Below are positions 8,137-16,348 of a DNA stretch of 64,000 bases, piece after piece. Both the position numbers and the translations under genes were made by a program. A model generated the notes under the pieces. The model was not told the origin of the DNA. It saw only the letters and a list, made by a program, of their open reading frames with translations, and did not search any database. This DNA comes from Nitrospira sp. (GTDB lineage: Bacteria > Nitrospirota > Nitrospiria > Nitrospirales > Nitrospiraceae). The stretch spans positions 3,300,800 to 3,364,799 of the forward strand of contig CP126122.1 in NCBI GenBank assembly GCA_030123565.1, in the 5' to 3' direction. Positions within the stretch are counted from its first letter, which is position 1. The number at the start of each line of letters is the position of its first letter.

Positions 8137-8592
8137 TCAGGCCGACCGCCTCACCAACGCGGTCTGAATCCGTTGTTTCACATCCTCCGGATCGAGCACG
8201 CCGCGGAACAGGATGGCCGTGTCGTCCTGCCCGGATCGAATGACGACGGTCCCAATCCCCATCAGATCGGCGAGCGGTCCCTGTTTGATGGAGACCTGGC
8301 TCACTTGGCTCAATTCGATGGCTTGAATATCATGCCCGGTCCAGCCGTTCCGCATCAGGACTCGTTGGCTCGTGACGACATATCTACCCCACCGGCGCAA
8401 TGTAGCGGCTATTCCCAGCAAGGTGATCGCGCCGACCAGCCAGCCATGCCATCCCGGCGTGGCCGACTTGAAGAGGAATGTGACCCGAACCAGTATCATA
8501 GCAACCATCAGATAGAGCCAGATGAATTGGCTTCGGGCTGCATACCCTTCCCACAGCACCGCTTCTTTCTCAGGAGTGGCATTCTCTTTCAT
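8137..8592 (-). CDS. Bacterial PH-domain (YdbS/YdbT-like) membrane protein
   Basis: The 151-residue protein has two transmembrane segments (FIWLYLMVAMILVRVTF and WLVGAITLLGIAATL). A bacterial pleckstrin-homology domain follows: RYVVTSQRVLMRNGW, IELSQVSQVSIKQGPLADL, IGTVVIRSG. The domain is of the bPH_2 kind and is often assigned to membrane-stress proteins of unknown detail. The ATG at 8592 starts a natural N-terminus; the longer open frame upstream is antisense to the nucleotidyltransferase. Co-transcribed with the CapA-like gene. Confidence 0.85.
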   Translation of the reverse strand: MKENATPEKEAVLWEGYAARSQFIWLYLMVAMILVRVTFLFKSATPGWHGWLVGAITLLGIAATLRRWGRYVVTSQRVLMRNGWTGHDIQAIELSQVSQVSIKQGPLADLMGIGTVVIRSGQDDTAILFRGVLDPEDVKQRIQTALVRRSA

Positions 8593-8823
8593 GGCGATGA
8601 CCTGGGCCTTTTCTCTACAGCTTTGCGATCTGGTGCTGTAGCGGAGTTCCCCAAAGCTCTGCCCGTCATTGAAACATACTTCAGGGAGTCTTGGGCATTT
8701 CTGCGTCGATGCTGCCTCCGAAGCCTCCTCCCTTCTCCTGGCCTCCCTCTTGCTCCTACCGACGCATCGGCAAGAAGGTTTCCCCTCCCCAACCTCCGAC
8801 TCGACCAGAACCGAAGAGGTGTG

Positions 8824-9819
8824 ATGAATCAGGAGCACCCATCCTCTTCCCACTGGACAATCGTTCTCGCCGGCGGCGAGGGGACCAGGATGCAGCCGCT
8901 CGTCCACCGTTGGCTCGGCTGCCACCGGCCCAAACAGTACTGTACCTTCGTCGGTTCCCGCTCGATGTTCCAACATACGCTGGATCGCGCGGCCATGGTG
9001 ACGGACCCAAGACGGATCGTCGCCGTGGTGGGGCGGGATCATCGCCGAGAAATACTGACTCAGCTCCAGGGGCGAACCGTCGGACAGGTCATTTACCAGC
9101 CACGCAACTGCGAAACCGCCGCCGGGGTCTTCCTGCCATTGACCTATATCCATGCCCGAGCTCCCCAGGCGACGGTCCTCATCTTTCCATCCGACCACTT
9201 CGTGCATCCCGAGCACCGCTTTCTGAAGACCGTCCGCCATACAGCCGAGGTGGCCCAGCGGCTGCCCGATCGCCTGGTCCTGCTGGGAACCCGACCGGAT
9301 CGACTCGAGACGGAGTATGGATGGATCATACCAGGCGAGCCGCTCTGTTCCAGCGGCGAAGAGCCGGTGCGCGCGGTTGATTCGTTTATGGAAAAACCCA
9401 GCCCGACTCAGGCAGACGACGCCCTCCACCATGGCGCCTTGTGGAACACCTTTGTGTTTGCCGCGCGAGCCGAGTTGCTGTGGCAGATCGGGACGCGTTG
9501 TTTCCCGGACCTGATGCTCCGCTTTGAACGGCTCAGACGCGTCATCGGACAACCTCGGGAAACCGACGTCCTGGAAGCCGTTTACCAAGATATGCCGGCG
9601 TACAATTTGTCGAGTGCCCTGCTCCAACAGGCTTCAGAGTCCTCAGCGGTCGTCGAGCTCCAAGACGTCCTCTGGTCTGACTGGGGCAAGCCGGCCAGGG
9701 TCGCGGAGACCCTGCGTCGAATCGGTCGCACCCCCGCATTTCCGCTGGACTGTCTCGACCACCCTTTCGCACCACGGTCTCTCGTGGCTGACAGCCACAT
9801 ACCTACCGTACAACCATAA
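8824..9819 (+). CDS. Mannose-1-phosphate guanylyltransferase-like nucleotidyltransferase
   Basis: A 331-residue sugar-nucleotide pyrophosphorylase. The nucleotide-binding signature IVLAGGEGTRMQPL is near residue 14, followed by HRPKQYCTFVG, FPSDHFVHPE, ETEYGWIIPGE, FMEKPSP and NTFVFAARAELL, as in ManC/GMP-type enzymes. It lacks the C-terminal isomerase domain of bifunctional ManC. It would make GDP-mannose or a similar precursor in the cytoplasm. GAAGAGGTG precedes the ATG; GTG at 8821 is an alternative. It diverges from the PH-domain gene with a shared 231-base intergenic region. Confidence 0.85.
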   Translation: MNQEHPSSSHWTIVLAGGEGTRMQPLVHRWLGCHRPKQYCTFVGSRSMFQHTLDRAAMVTDPRRIVAVVGRDHRREILTQLQGRTVGQVIYQPRNCETAAGVFLPLTYIHARAPQATVLIFPSDHFVHPEHRFLKTVRHTAEVAQRLPDRLVLLGTRPDRLETEYGWIIPGEPLCSSGEEPVRAVDSFMEKPSPTQADDALHHGALWNTFVFAARAELLWQIGTRCFPDLMLRFERLRRVIGQPRETDVLEAVYQDMPAYNLSSALLQQASESSAVVELQDVLWSDWGKPARVAETLRRIGRTPAFPLDCLDHPFAPRSLVADSHIPTVQP

Positions 9820-9831
9820 AGGACCCGCGCA

Positions 9832-10185
9832 ATGATTACGTCCATGGCATTTACCGTCTATCCCGTTTCCGACATGGCAAGGGCCAGAGCCTTCTATGAG
9901 CATGGACTTGGCTTGCATGTGAGCGACAACCACCAAGACGTCTGGGTGGAATACGATGTCGGGGGTTCGACCTTCGCAATCACGACCACGGATATGGGGC
10001 ATGTTCCTGGGACGAAGGGAGCGGTAGTGGCGTTTGAGGTGTCGGATCTCGACGCGTTTGTACAGAGGATGAAGGAGCGGGCCGTGTCGTTCGTGACCGA
10101 ACCATTTGACACGCCTGTCTGCCGGATGGCGGTGATCGCGGACCAGGACGGCAACCACCTCACGCTTCATAAGCGCCATCAGTAG
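9832..10185 (+). CDS. VOC-family (glyoxalase/bleomycin resistance) protein
   Basis: The 117-residue protein has the paired beta-alpha-beta-beta-beta layout of the vicinal oxygen chelate fold: FTVYPVSDMARARAFYEHGL at the start and DQDGNHLTLHKR at the end. The substrate cannot be deduced. It starts 12 bases after the nucleotidyltransferase stop, so the two may be co-transcribed. Confidence 0.88.
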   Translation: MITSMAFTVYPVSDMARARAFYEHGLGLHVSDNHQDVWVEYDVGGSTFAITTTDMGHVPGTKGAVVAFEVSDLDAFVQRMKERAVSFVTEPFDTPVCRMAVIADQDGNHLTLHKRHQ

Positions 10186-10248
10186 GGATTCACATCCGCT
10201 GGTCACACCGCTCCCCTGCCGCGATTCACGGCGCCATGGATAAGCACC

Positions 10249-10710
10249 CTATCGTCCGAACCGTCCCGTCAGGTGCGCTTCGCCCAACACATGACCCTTC
10301 ATGGCGTCGAGCACCTGGGCCTTGGTCGCACGCGGTTTCAGGTTCAAGTCGCGATCCAATGCATAGAGCGTGAAGACGTAGCGGTGGGGCGGTCCCGGTG
10401 GAGGGCAAGGACCGCCATACCCGATCCGTTTGAAGTCGTTCAGGCCCTGCAGCGCGTCGTTCGGCAAGGTCTCCAGTGCAGGAAGGCCTTCGGCCAATCC
10501 GCGAACATCGATGGGGATGTTGTACAGGACCCAGTGAACCCAGGTTCCGACCGGCGCATCCGGATCGTCGACGATGAGCACGAAGCTCCTCGTTCCGGCC
10601 GGGGGATTGTTCCAGCGCAAGGGCGGCGAGAGGTCGGACCCTTCGCATGTGTATTTGTTCGGAATCAGCTCTCCTTCCTTGAAGACGCTGCCGGTGAGTT
10701 CGAACGCCAT
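10249..10710 (-). CDS. PEBP / YbhB-YbcL family protein
   Basis: The 153-residue protein matches the phosphatidylethanolamine-binding (Raf kinase inhibitor-like) family. It shows GELIPNKYTCEGSDLSPPL, FVLIVDDPDAPVGTWVHWVL and GPCPPPGPPHRYVFTLYAL, which form the anion-binding pocket. The start at 10710 is set by GGAAGGAG nine bases upstream. In bacteria the role is unclear. It lies directly downstream of the phosphoribosyltransferase and is probably in one transcript with it. Confidence 0.92.
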   Translation of the reverse strand: MAFELTGSVFKEGELIPNKYTCEGSDLSPPLRWNNPPAGTRSFVLIVDDPDAPVGTWVHWVLYNIPIDVRGLAEGLPALETLPNDALQGLNDFKRIGYGGPCPPPGPPHRYVFTLYALDRDLNLKPRATKAQVLDAMKGHVLGEAHLTGRFGR

Positions 10711-10764
10711 GGCATTACTCCTTCCGATCTTGCTCCATTGCAGAACGCGCCCAGACACTCCTCA

Positions 10765-11451
10765 TCACCCGGCGTGGGTCTTGCCGCCGGAGAGGCGATC
10801 CCGCAAGGTCCCCAAACAGGCGATTACTTCGTCATCCTCGACCTGGGGAAAGGCCCCATAGAACTGACTGATGCCGAAGAACCAAGTCGGCGTCGTGAGG
10901 ATGACCGCCTCATCCACCTTGGCGCTGAGTTCCCGCGAAGTATCCGGAGGCGCGACCGGCACGGCGGCCACCAACCGGGCGGCATCCACATTCCGCAGAG
11001 CGGCCAGCGAAGCGAACAACGTGGCGCCCGTCGCGATCCCATCATCCACCACGATCACGATCTTCGCCTTCAAATCCGGAAGGGGTCTGCCGCCCCGATA
11101 TTTCTCGATCCGCCGACGGATTTCCCGTTCCTGGCGCCGGACCTCTTCTTCCAACTGTTCGACCGTCACCCCATAGGTCTTGATCACATCGTCGTTCAAG
11201 TATCGATAACCGGTCTCCGCCAAGGCTCCCATCGCCAACTCGGGATTCCAGGGTGTACCCAATTTTCTGACCACCAGCACATCCAGCGGGATCCGCAACG
11301 CCAAGCCGATTTCGTAGCCGGTCACGACGCCACCTCGCGGCAACGCGAGAATGATGACGTCCTTCGCATCCCTGTACTTCAGAAGCGCCTGCGCCAGTTG
11401 TCGCCCCGCATCACGACGATCTCGAAAGACGGCATCCTCAACCTTCACCAT
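10765..11451 (-). CDS. Phosphoribosyltransferase (ComF/HGPRT-like fold)
   Basis: A 228-residue PRTase. The PRPP-binding loop is IVIVVDDGIATGATLFASL near residues 120-140. The N-terminus has the family-specific LALPRGGVVTGYEIGLALR and VVRKLGTPWNPELAMGA, and late blocks are VAAVPVAPPDT and FYGAFPQVEDDEV. Proteins of this subfamily often occur beside erythromycin-esterase or dienelactone-hydrolase domains; none is fused here. A second copy is at 23712-24386. Its ATG overlaps the stop of the Slp remnant (ATGGTGA), a sign that the two were once translationally coupled. Confidence 0.88.
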   Translation of the reverse strand: MVKVEDAVFRDRRDAGRQLAQALLKYRDAKDVIILALPRGGVVTGYEIGLALRIPLDVLVVRKLGTPWNPELAMGALAETGYRYLNDDVIKTYGVTVEQLEEEVRRQEREIRRRIEKYRGGRPLPDLKAKIVIVVDDGIATGATLFASLAALRNVDAARLVAAVPVAPPDTSRELSAKVDEAVILTTPTWFFGISQFYGAFPQVEDDEVIACLGTLRDRLSGGKTHAG

Positions 11452-11721
11452 AAATAACCTCTCTTCCTGCTACGGAAACCATAGGGTCCCCCGTATGGCC
11501 TCCAATATGGTCCCCAATAGGCGCCGAAATAGGGCATGGGGCGGAACCAGTAGCCGGTGTCTGGCCGGCCAAACGGTGATGGCCAGGGCATCCAACGCGG
11601 GATGGCCGTACTCAATCTCGTCGAGCGCCGGCATGACCGCCCCCATCACTTCACCGACAACGGTCAGGCGAGTTCCGGGCGGAAGCGCAGCCGGATCCAA
11701 GAACGTGAACAGCAGCCCTGA
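11445..11721 (-). pseudogene. Slp-family outer-membrane lipoprotein remnant, frameshifted
   Basis: Directly after the PolX stop, and in the same frame, the sequence reads TFLDPAALPPGTRLTVVGEV and LDEIEYGHPALDALAITVW, the C-terminal half of Slp lipoproteins. After the W at about 11568 the expected Tyr/Pro/Gly-rich tail (GYWFRPMPYFGAYWGPYWR, PYGGPYGF) is found in another frame and runs to a TGA at 11445 overlapping the PRTase ATG. A single-base frameshift therefore splits the tail, and the lipoprotein signal and first half are missing. It is a decayed gene. Confidence 0.72.
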
Positions 11722-13452
11722 TCATCCCCCCATCGTCCGTTTCAGAAATGTCCGCACTTCCTGCAACGGCCTGCTGTTGACCACATCGGACTTTTCGAGC
11801 CAGCCTCGTCTGGCCTGTCCGATTCCGAACCGTATGTTTTCAAGATCCAGGGTGCTGTGCGCATCCGTATTGACCGCCAGCAGAACCCCTTCTTCTTTCG
11901 CCATCTGGCAGTAGATGTCCGTCAAATCCAGCCGCTCAGGGTGGGCGTTGACTTCGAGAAAACACCCACGCTCACGGGCCTTCCGAATCACGCGAAGCAT
12001 GTCCACCTCATAGGGCTCACGCCGATCGATCAGACGTCCGCTCGGATGGGCCAGGATGGAGAAATGCGGGTGATCCATCGCCTTCAGGATACGTTCGGTC
12101 TGCTGTTGCTTAGAAAGGCGGAAGTACCCGTGGACCGCGCCGACCACGAGATCCAATCGACTGAGCACCTCGTCCGGCAGGTCCAGATTCCCGTCCTCAA
12201 GGATGTCGACTTCAATGCCCTTCAGCAGCCTGATCCTCGACAACGTGGCATTGAGCCGGTCGATTTCATCCATCTGCATCAGCAATCGCCCAGAGTCGAG
12301 CCCCTTGGCCATGGTCAATCGTCGGGAATGGTCGGTGATGGCAAGATATTTCAATCCCCGATGTCGAGCGGCCTCTGCCATCTCTTTCAGGCTGTGGCGG
12401 CCGTCAGTGGCCTTCGTATGGGCGTGCAGATCGCCCTGCAGGTCTTGCTGCTCCAGCAGATGCGGAAGGCGTCCTGCTCTCGCCGCTTCGAACTCCCCGC
12501 GATTCTCTCTCAGTTCCGGCGGAATCCAGGGCAGGCCGACCGCGGCATAGACGGATTCTTCCGTCTCGCCGGCCACGCGCGTTTCGCCGCGAAAAACGCC
12601 GTACTCATTCAGCTTGAGTCCTCGCTGCTGCGCCAGTTGCCGCAGCACGACACTATGGTCCTTGCTGCCGGTAAAATACTGCAGCGCGGCGCCGTAACAA
12701 TCATTGGGAACGACCCTCAGGTCGACTTGCAGCCGGCTCTTCAGGCGGACACTCGCCTTCGTCTCTCCCCGCGCGAGGACTTCTTCGACTTCGGGGTAAG
12801 CCGTAAAACGATCCGTCACGTCCTTTCCATGGCGGGCCGTGGCCAGGATATCCAGGTCACCGATGGTTTCTTTCCCACGACGATAACTCCCGGCCGCGAC
12901 AACCCTACCCACGCCGGGAAATTGCCGCAGATATGTCACCAGCGCCTCTGCGTAAGGCGCCGCATCGGCCGACCTGACCCGTCGCTCTTTGCCGGTCTGC
13001 GCCGCCAAGGCGTCCCGGATATGCTGCTCGGTTTTTTCTCCGAAGCCCGGCAAGGCCCGCACCCGGCCTTCCCGCGCCGCATTCTGCAACTCAGAGAGGC
13101 TGCGTATGTTCAGTCCCTGAGAGAGAATCCTCACTCGCTTGGGGCCGAGGCCGGGGATGCGCAGCAATTCCGTCACGGTGGCGGGAACCGTTTTGCGATG
13201 TTTCTCCAACAGTGCTGTGGTTCCAGTCGCGACGATGTCTTTGATCTTTCCCGCGAGATCCTCTCCGATGCCGGGAAGACTCGTCAGGTCTTCCCCCTTA
13301 GCCACCATCTCCGCCACCTCGCGGGACAGGTCGCGGATTGTCCTGGCAGCAAAACGGTAGGCCCGCACCCGGAAAGGATTGGCCCCTTCGATTTCGAGCA
13401 GGTCGGCAATCTCCTCGAAGACTGCCGCGACGTCGGCGTTATGTACGGCCAT
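11722..13452 (-). CDS. polX: DNA polymerase/3'-5' exonuclease PolX
   Basis: A complete 576-residue family-X DNA polymerase. Helix-hairpin-helix elements (LTSLPGIGEDLAGKI, LLRIPGLGPKRVRIL) lie in the first 150 residues. The nucleotidyl-transfer site is GSYRRGKETIGDLDIL near residue 190, with RLKSRLQVDLRVV following. The C-terminal half is a PHP phosphoesterase domain (DLHAHTKATDGRHSL, AITDHSRRL, SILAHPSGRL, EVNAHPERLD, AVNTDAHS) with its metal-binding histidines. It would fill and proofread short gaps in base-excision repair. Length and motifs are intact. Confidence 0.96.
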   Translation of the reverse strand: MAVHNADVAAVFEEIADLLEIEGANPFRVRAYRFAARTIRDLSREVAEMVAKGEDLTSLPGIGEDLAGKIKDIVATGTTALLEKHRKTVPATVTELLRIPGLGPKRVRILSQGLNIRSLSELQNAAREGRVRALPGFGEKTEQHIRDALAAQTGKERRVRSADAAPYAEALVTYLRQFPGVGRVVAAGSYRRGKETIGDLDILATARHGKDVTDRFTAYPEVEEVLARGETKASVRLKSRLQVDLRVVPNDCYGAALQYFTGSKDHSVVLRQLAQQRGLKLNEYGVFRGETRVAGETEESVYAAVGLPWIPPELRENRGEFEAARAGRLPHLLEQQDLQGDLHAHTKATDGRHSLKEMAEAARHRGLKYLAITDHSRRLTMAKGLDSGRLLMQMDEIDRLNATLSRIRLLKGIEVDILEDGNLDLPDEVLSRLDLVVGAVHGYFRLSKQQQTERILKAMDHPHFSILAHPSGRLIDRREPYEVDMLRVIRKARERGCFLEVNAHPERLDLTDIYCQMAKEEGVLLAVNTDAHSTLDLENIRFGIGQARRGWLEKSDVVNSRPLQEVRTFLKRTMGG

Positions 13453-13645
13453 GGGCTCCCCGCTGATCCGCTAAAAATGCCGAACCCATCCGTCGTCGCC
13501 TGCTCGAGTCTGAAGGCTTGGCTTTCCTGTGCGGCGATACGATCTGCTTGGCCAACTCCTGCTCTTTCTCCAACCTGAGCTTCCGAAACCGCTGGGATAG
13601 AATCTTGGGAAGGTTCTTGAAGCGTTTGTTCTGCTTCACTGGCAA
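13439..13645 (-). CDS. Possible small basic protein upstream of polX
   Basis: A 68-residue, Arg/Lys-rich frame that overlaps the polX start by 14 bases and would be translated just before it. Its first part (RFKNLPKILSQRFRKLRLEK) looks like a genuine amphipathic helix, and the rest is low complexity. The start codon would be a weak one (TTG, or GTG two codons on), with no strong Shine-Dalgarno. It may be a real leader protein or chance. Confidence 0.3.
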   Translation of the reverse strand: MPVKQNKRFKNLPKILSQRFRKLRLEKEQELAKQIVSPHRKAKPSDSSRRRRMGSAFLADQRGAHGRT

Positions 13646-14545
13646 CTCTCAATCTGCTCACACCACCCCTTTAATTCATTTAGCAATGAACGAGCCTGGC
13701 CAACGAGAGGAAGGCCTTGCTTCCAGTGGATAGCCTGGACCCAATTCTACAAGAGAACGAACCTCAGAAAACGTCGCCTTCTTCCCCAACCGCCAGAGGG
13801 GAGCTGTCGCAGAACGCCTCCATCTGCTGCTTCTCTGTCCTCACCAGCTGTCCGGTACAGCTTGTTCGGCGAACCCTGGCGTTTTCTCGAATCTCCAGCA
13901 CGATTCGCTTATGGCACTGGGTTGTGGATCTCAAGACCGGCAGGCTGCAGAAAAAACAATTTTGTCCGCGAGAACTTCGATGGTGCACACCTATGGCACA
14001 ATAGACATTTTTCATGCAGGATGTTCATCCGGGCCATCCAGCAAGACCGCAGCGAGGTCCACGGTGCGAGGCATAAATGAGCGCCGCGCCTAACGGAGGC
14101 TGCCGAGACGATGAGCCGAGATAGGCTCCTCTCCCATGGTGGTATGTTGAGGGGGGTCTGAGCGAGGCGAGAACGCTGCAGGCGTGGACTGAGGCTCGGG
14201 AGGTGAGAAGATCTCCCTGCGGCCCAGCCGCGCCGGGCGCCGCTGCTGGTCTCCTCATCCGAATGGAGCAGTAGCCCTCGCCTCTCCACCCTTTCCACTC
14301 AAGATGCGACCGCCGAAAACGGCGGGCTCTCATCCATTGCCTGGATGGACATGGCCAAAATAGCGGATCTGTATGAGGGGGTGTCCGTCACGGCACTGGA
14401 TTATCCTGGAACGTTAGATAGCCTCGCTCCAAGTTTCCTGGGACTGGGGCTGACCGAGCCCGCATACCGAATCAGACAACTCCTTGTCTCGGCCTCCACC
14501 GCACATGAGCGACGAAAGCGACCTCCTTCTTGACCCTTCGCCTGG
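13646..14545. other. 900-base region without a convincing gene
   Basis: No frame here shows a recognisable family. A minus-strand 83-codon Cys-containing frame (13764-14015) starts inside the degenerate palindromic repeat and lacks a ribosome binding site. The region also contains that repeat (about 14016-14200). It looks like non-coding or decayed sequence. Confidence 0.45.
14016..14200. repeat. Degenerate copy of a palindromic intergenic repeat
   Basis: The segment shares its core with the 57439-57561 element: ccagcaagaccgcagcga here against ccagcaaggccgcagcga there, and a later gttgagg...gcgagaacg block in the same order and orientation. The outer inverted ends are worn and the middle is longer. 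Boundaries are approximate. Confidence 0.45.
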
Positions 14546-14764
14546 TTAGTTGAGCTCCGCCGTACCGGCTTTTTCCAAAAGGCGCTTCGCCCCTTCCGGC
14601 GTGCGCATTTTCCGACGATGTTCGAGGATGAGGGAATCAACATGTTCGCCGCACATGACACAACGCCATCCCACCATGTTGACCTCGCGATTCTCCTCCT
14701 GAACCATGAAGCCTCCGCAACGATGGCATCGGTCTTGTGTGGTGCATGTGGGGGACATAACCAT
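14546..14764 (-). CDS. Small two-CxxC zinc-ribbon protein
   Basis: A 72-residue protein with two CxxC knuckles (RCHRCGGFMVQEE and WRCVMCGEHVD) about 20 residues apart, a typical zinc ribbon. A basic helix follows (ILEHRRKMRTPEGAKRLLEK). It could be a nucleic-acid-binding or regulatory protein; function unknown. The ATG at 14764 follows AAAGGCGAG at a suitable distance; an in-frame ATG two codons on is an alternative. Confidence 0.75.
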   Translation of the reverse strand: MVMSPTCTTQDRCHRCGGFMVQEENREVNMVGWRCVMCGEHVDSLILEHRRKMRTPEGAKRLLEKAGTAELN

Positions 14765-14839
14765 ATATCTCACTCGCCTTTCTGTTGAAGGTAAATCTTC
14801 ATCGCATTGATCATTTGAGCCACGGGCCGCCGAAAGGAT

Positions 14840-16142
14840 TCATGATTGTTTGGCCTGCTTCATCAGGCCCTGCAGTATCCCGGCAAGAGTCGGAGTCCCG
14901 CGGTCTTCTACGCTATAAGTCACCCGCACCGTCGGCTGCATAATCCGGATGAGCCGCCGCAAATCCACCGGCGTGGCGATGACCACAAGATCGCACTCGA
15001 CGCGACTGATCGTCTCCTCCAATTCATGGACCTGTTCCGCCCCATATCCCATCGCAGGAAGCACCGGTCCGAGGTGCGGATACCGACTGAACGTTCGGCT
15101 GATGCTCCCCACCGCATAAGGCCTCGGATCCACGAGTCTAGACGCCTGGCCTCGCTGGGCAACCAAATAGCCCGCGCCGAATCCCATCCCCCGTGGGTGA
15201 CGGTTGGACCGTCTTCGATGACGAGCACCTGCTTACCATGAATCCTGTCAGGATGGTCCACATCGGCGGCACAGCCGTGTCCACAAGCGTCGCACGCGGA
15301 TTGACCTGTCCGACGAATCGTCGCACCGTCGAAATCTGCGCCGGCGTCGCAGTATCCAATTTCGTCAGCACGACGACATCAGCCCGTAGCAGATTGACCT
15401 CCCAGGAAAAAAATGCCGGTTCATCAGCACGGTGCGGATCGACGAGAACGATCTCTACATCGGGCACAAAGAAAGACCAATCGTTGTTGCCCCCATCTCA
15501 CACAATGACATCCACTTCCCTTTCGACCTGACGGCGGATTCGTTCATAGTCCACCCCCGTGTAGACCGTCCCACCTTGGGCCAGATGCAGTTCGTATTCT
15601 TCCCGCTCTTCGATGGTGCAAGCCGCCTCGTCCAGATCTTCCATGCGCACAAACTGCTGCACCGCCTGTTTTTCCAAATCACCGTACGGCATGGGATGGC
15701 GCACCAACGCGACTCGCAATCATTCGTTCTTCAGAATCGCCACGATGCGTCGCGCCACAGGACTCTTGCCGGCTCCCGTCCGGATCGCACAGACCGACAC
15801 GACCGGTTTCCTGGCAGGCAACATCGTCGATTGCGGGCCTAACAGCCAGAAGTCCGCTCCGGCGGCCATTGCGCAGGATGCCCTCTGCATGACCGCGTCA
15901 TGAGAGACGTCACTGTAAGCAAAGACGACTCGCTCGATATGTCTGGTTCGAATCAGCCGCTCGAGTTCGTCTTCGGCATAGATGGGAATGCCGTTTGGAT
16001 AGAGCCTTCCGGCTAGTGCTGGGGGATACAGGCGGTCTGCAATATTGGGGATTTGTGCGGCGGTGAATGCCAGCACCCGGTAGTTGGGATTATCGCGAAA
16101 TAAGACGTTGAAGTTATGGAAATCCCGCCCAGCCGCCCCCAT
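14840..16142 (-). pseudogene. Cyclic 2,3-diphosphoglycerate synthetase-like P-loop protein, multiply disrupted
   Basis: The pieces run in order along one strand and together make the roughly 435 residues usual for the family. The N-terminus is GAAGRDFHNFNVLFRDNPNY, then the P-loop AIRTGAGKS, RHPMPYGDL, CTIEEREEYE, DGGNNDWSFF, LVDPHRA, LTKLDTA, VLVIEDGPTVTHGG and GFGAGYLVAQRG. There are two in-frame TGA codons (15720-15722, where Gly is expected, and 15498-15500, where Trp is expected before DGG). Two single-base deletions follow, one near 15255 and one in a G run near 15190. Its neighbours are intact, so this is real decay rather than poor sequence. Confidence 0.85.
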
Positions 16143-16348
16143 GATTCAGTATTCGTGTGCCCTCTTTCTTGGCGCGATTGTCCACGGCCCCTTCCCCGTC
16201 TCTGATGAATAATGCTACAGGCGACAGTTACCCCCTCTCTTATGGATCTGGGGAGACAGCGGGATTTCCTCTGCTTTTTCCTTCCTTTCTTACAATCTTC
16301 TATGGGTCTGTGCCTTGCAGAACCCATGCTCAACAACTGAGCATCACA

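Noticed and set aside
13764-14015. An 83-codon minus-strand Cys-containing frame
   Set aside because: Its start lies in the worn palindromic repeat and no Shine-Dalgarno precedes it. The sequence has no family features, so it was not called as a gene.
14345-14533. A 62-codon plus-strand frame in the empty region
   Set aside because: No ribosome binding site and no recognisable motif; it lies next to a degenerate repeat.
15498-15722. In-frame TGA codons as possible selenocysteine or recoded Trp
   Set aside because: Two further frameshifts in the same gene, no hairpin resembling a SECIS element after the TGA and other Trp codons used normally nearby point to decay.
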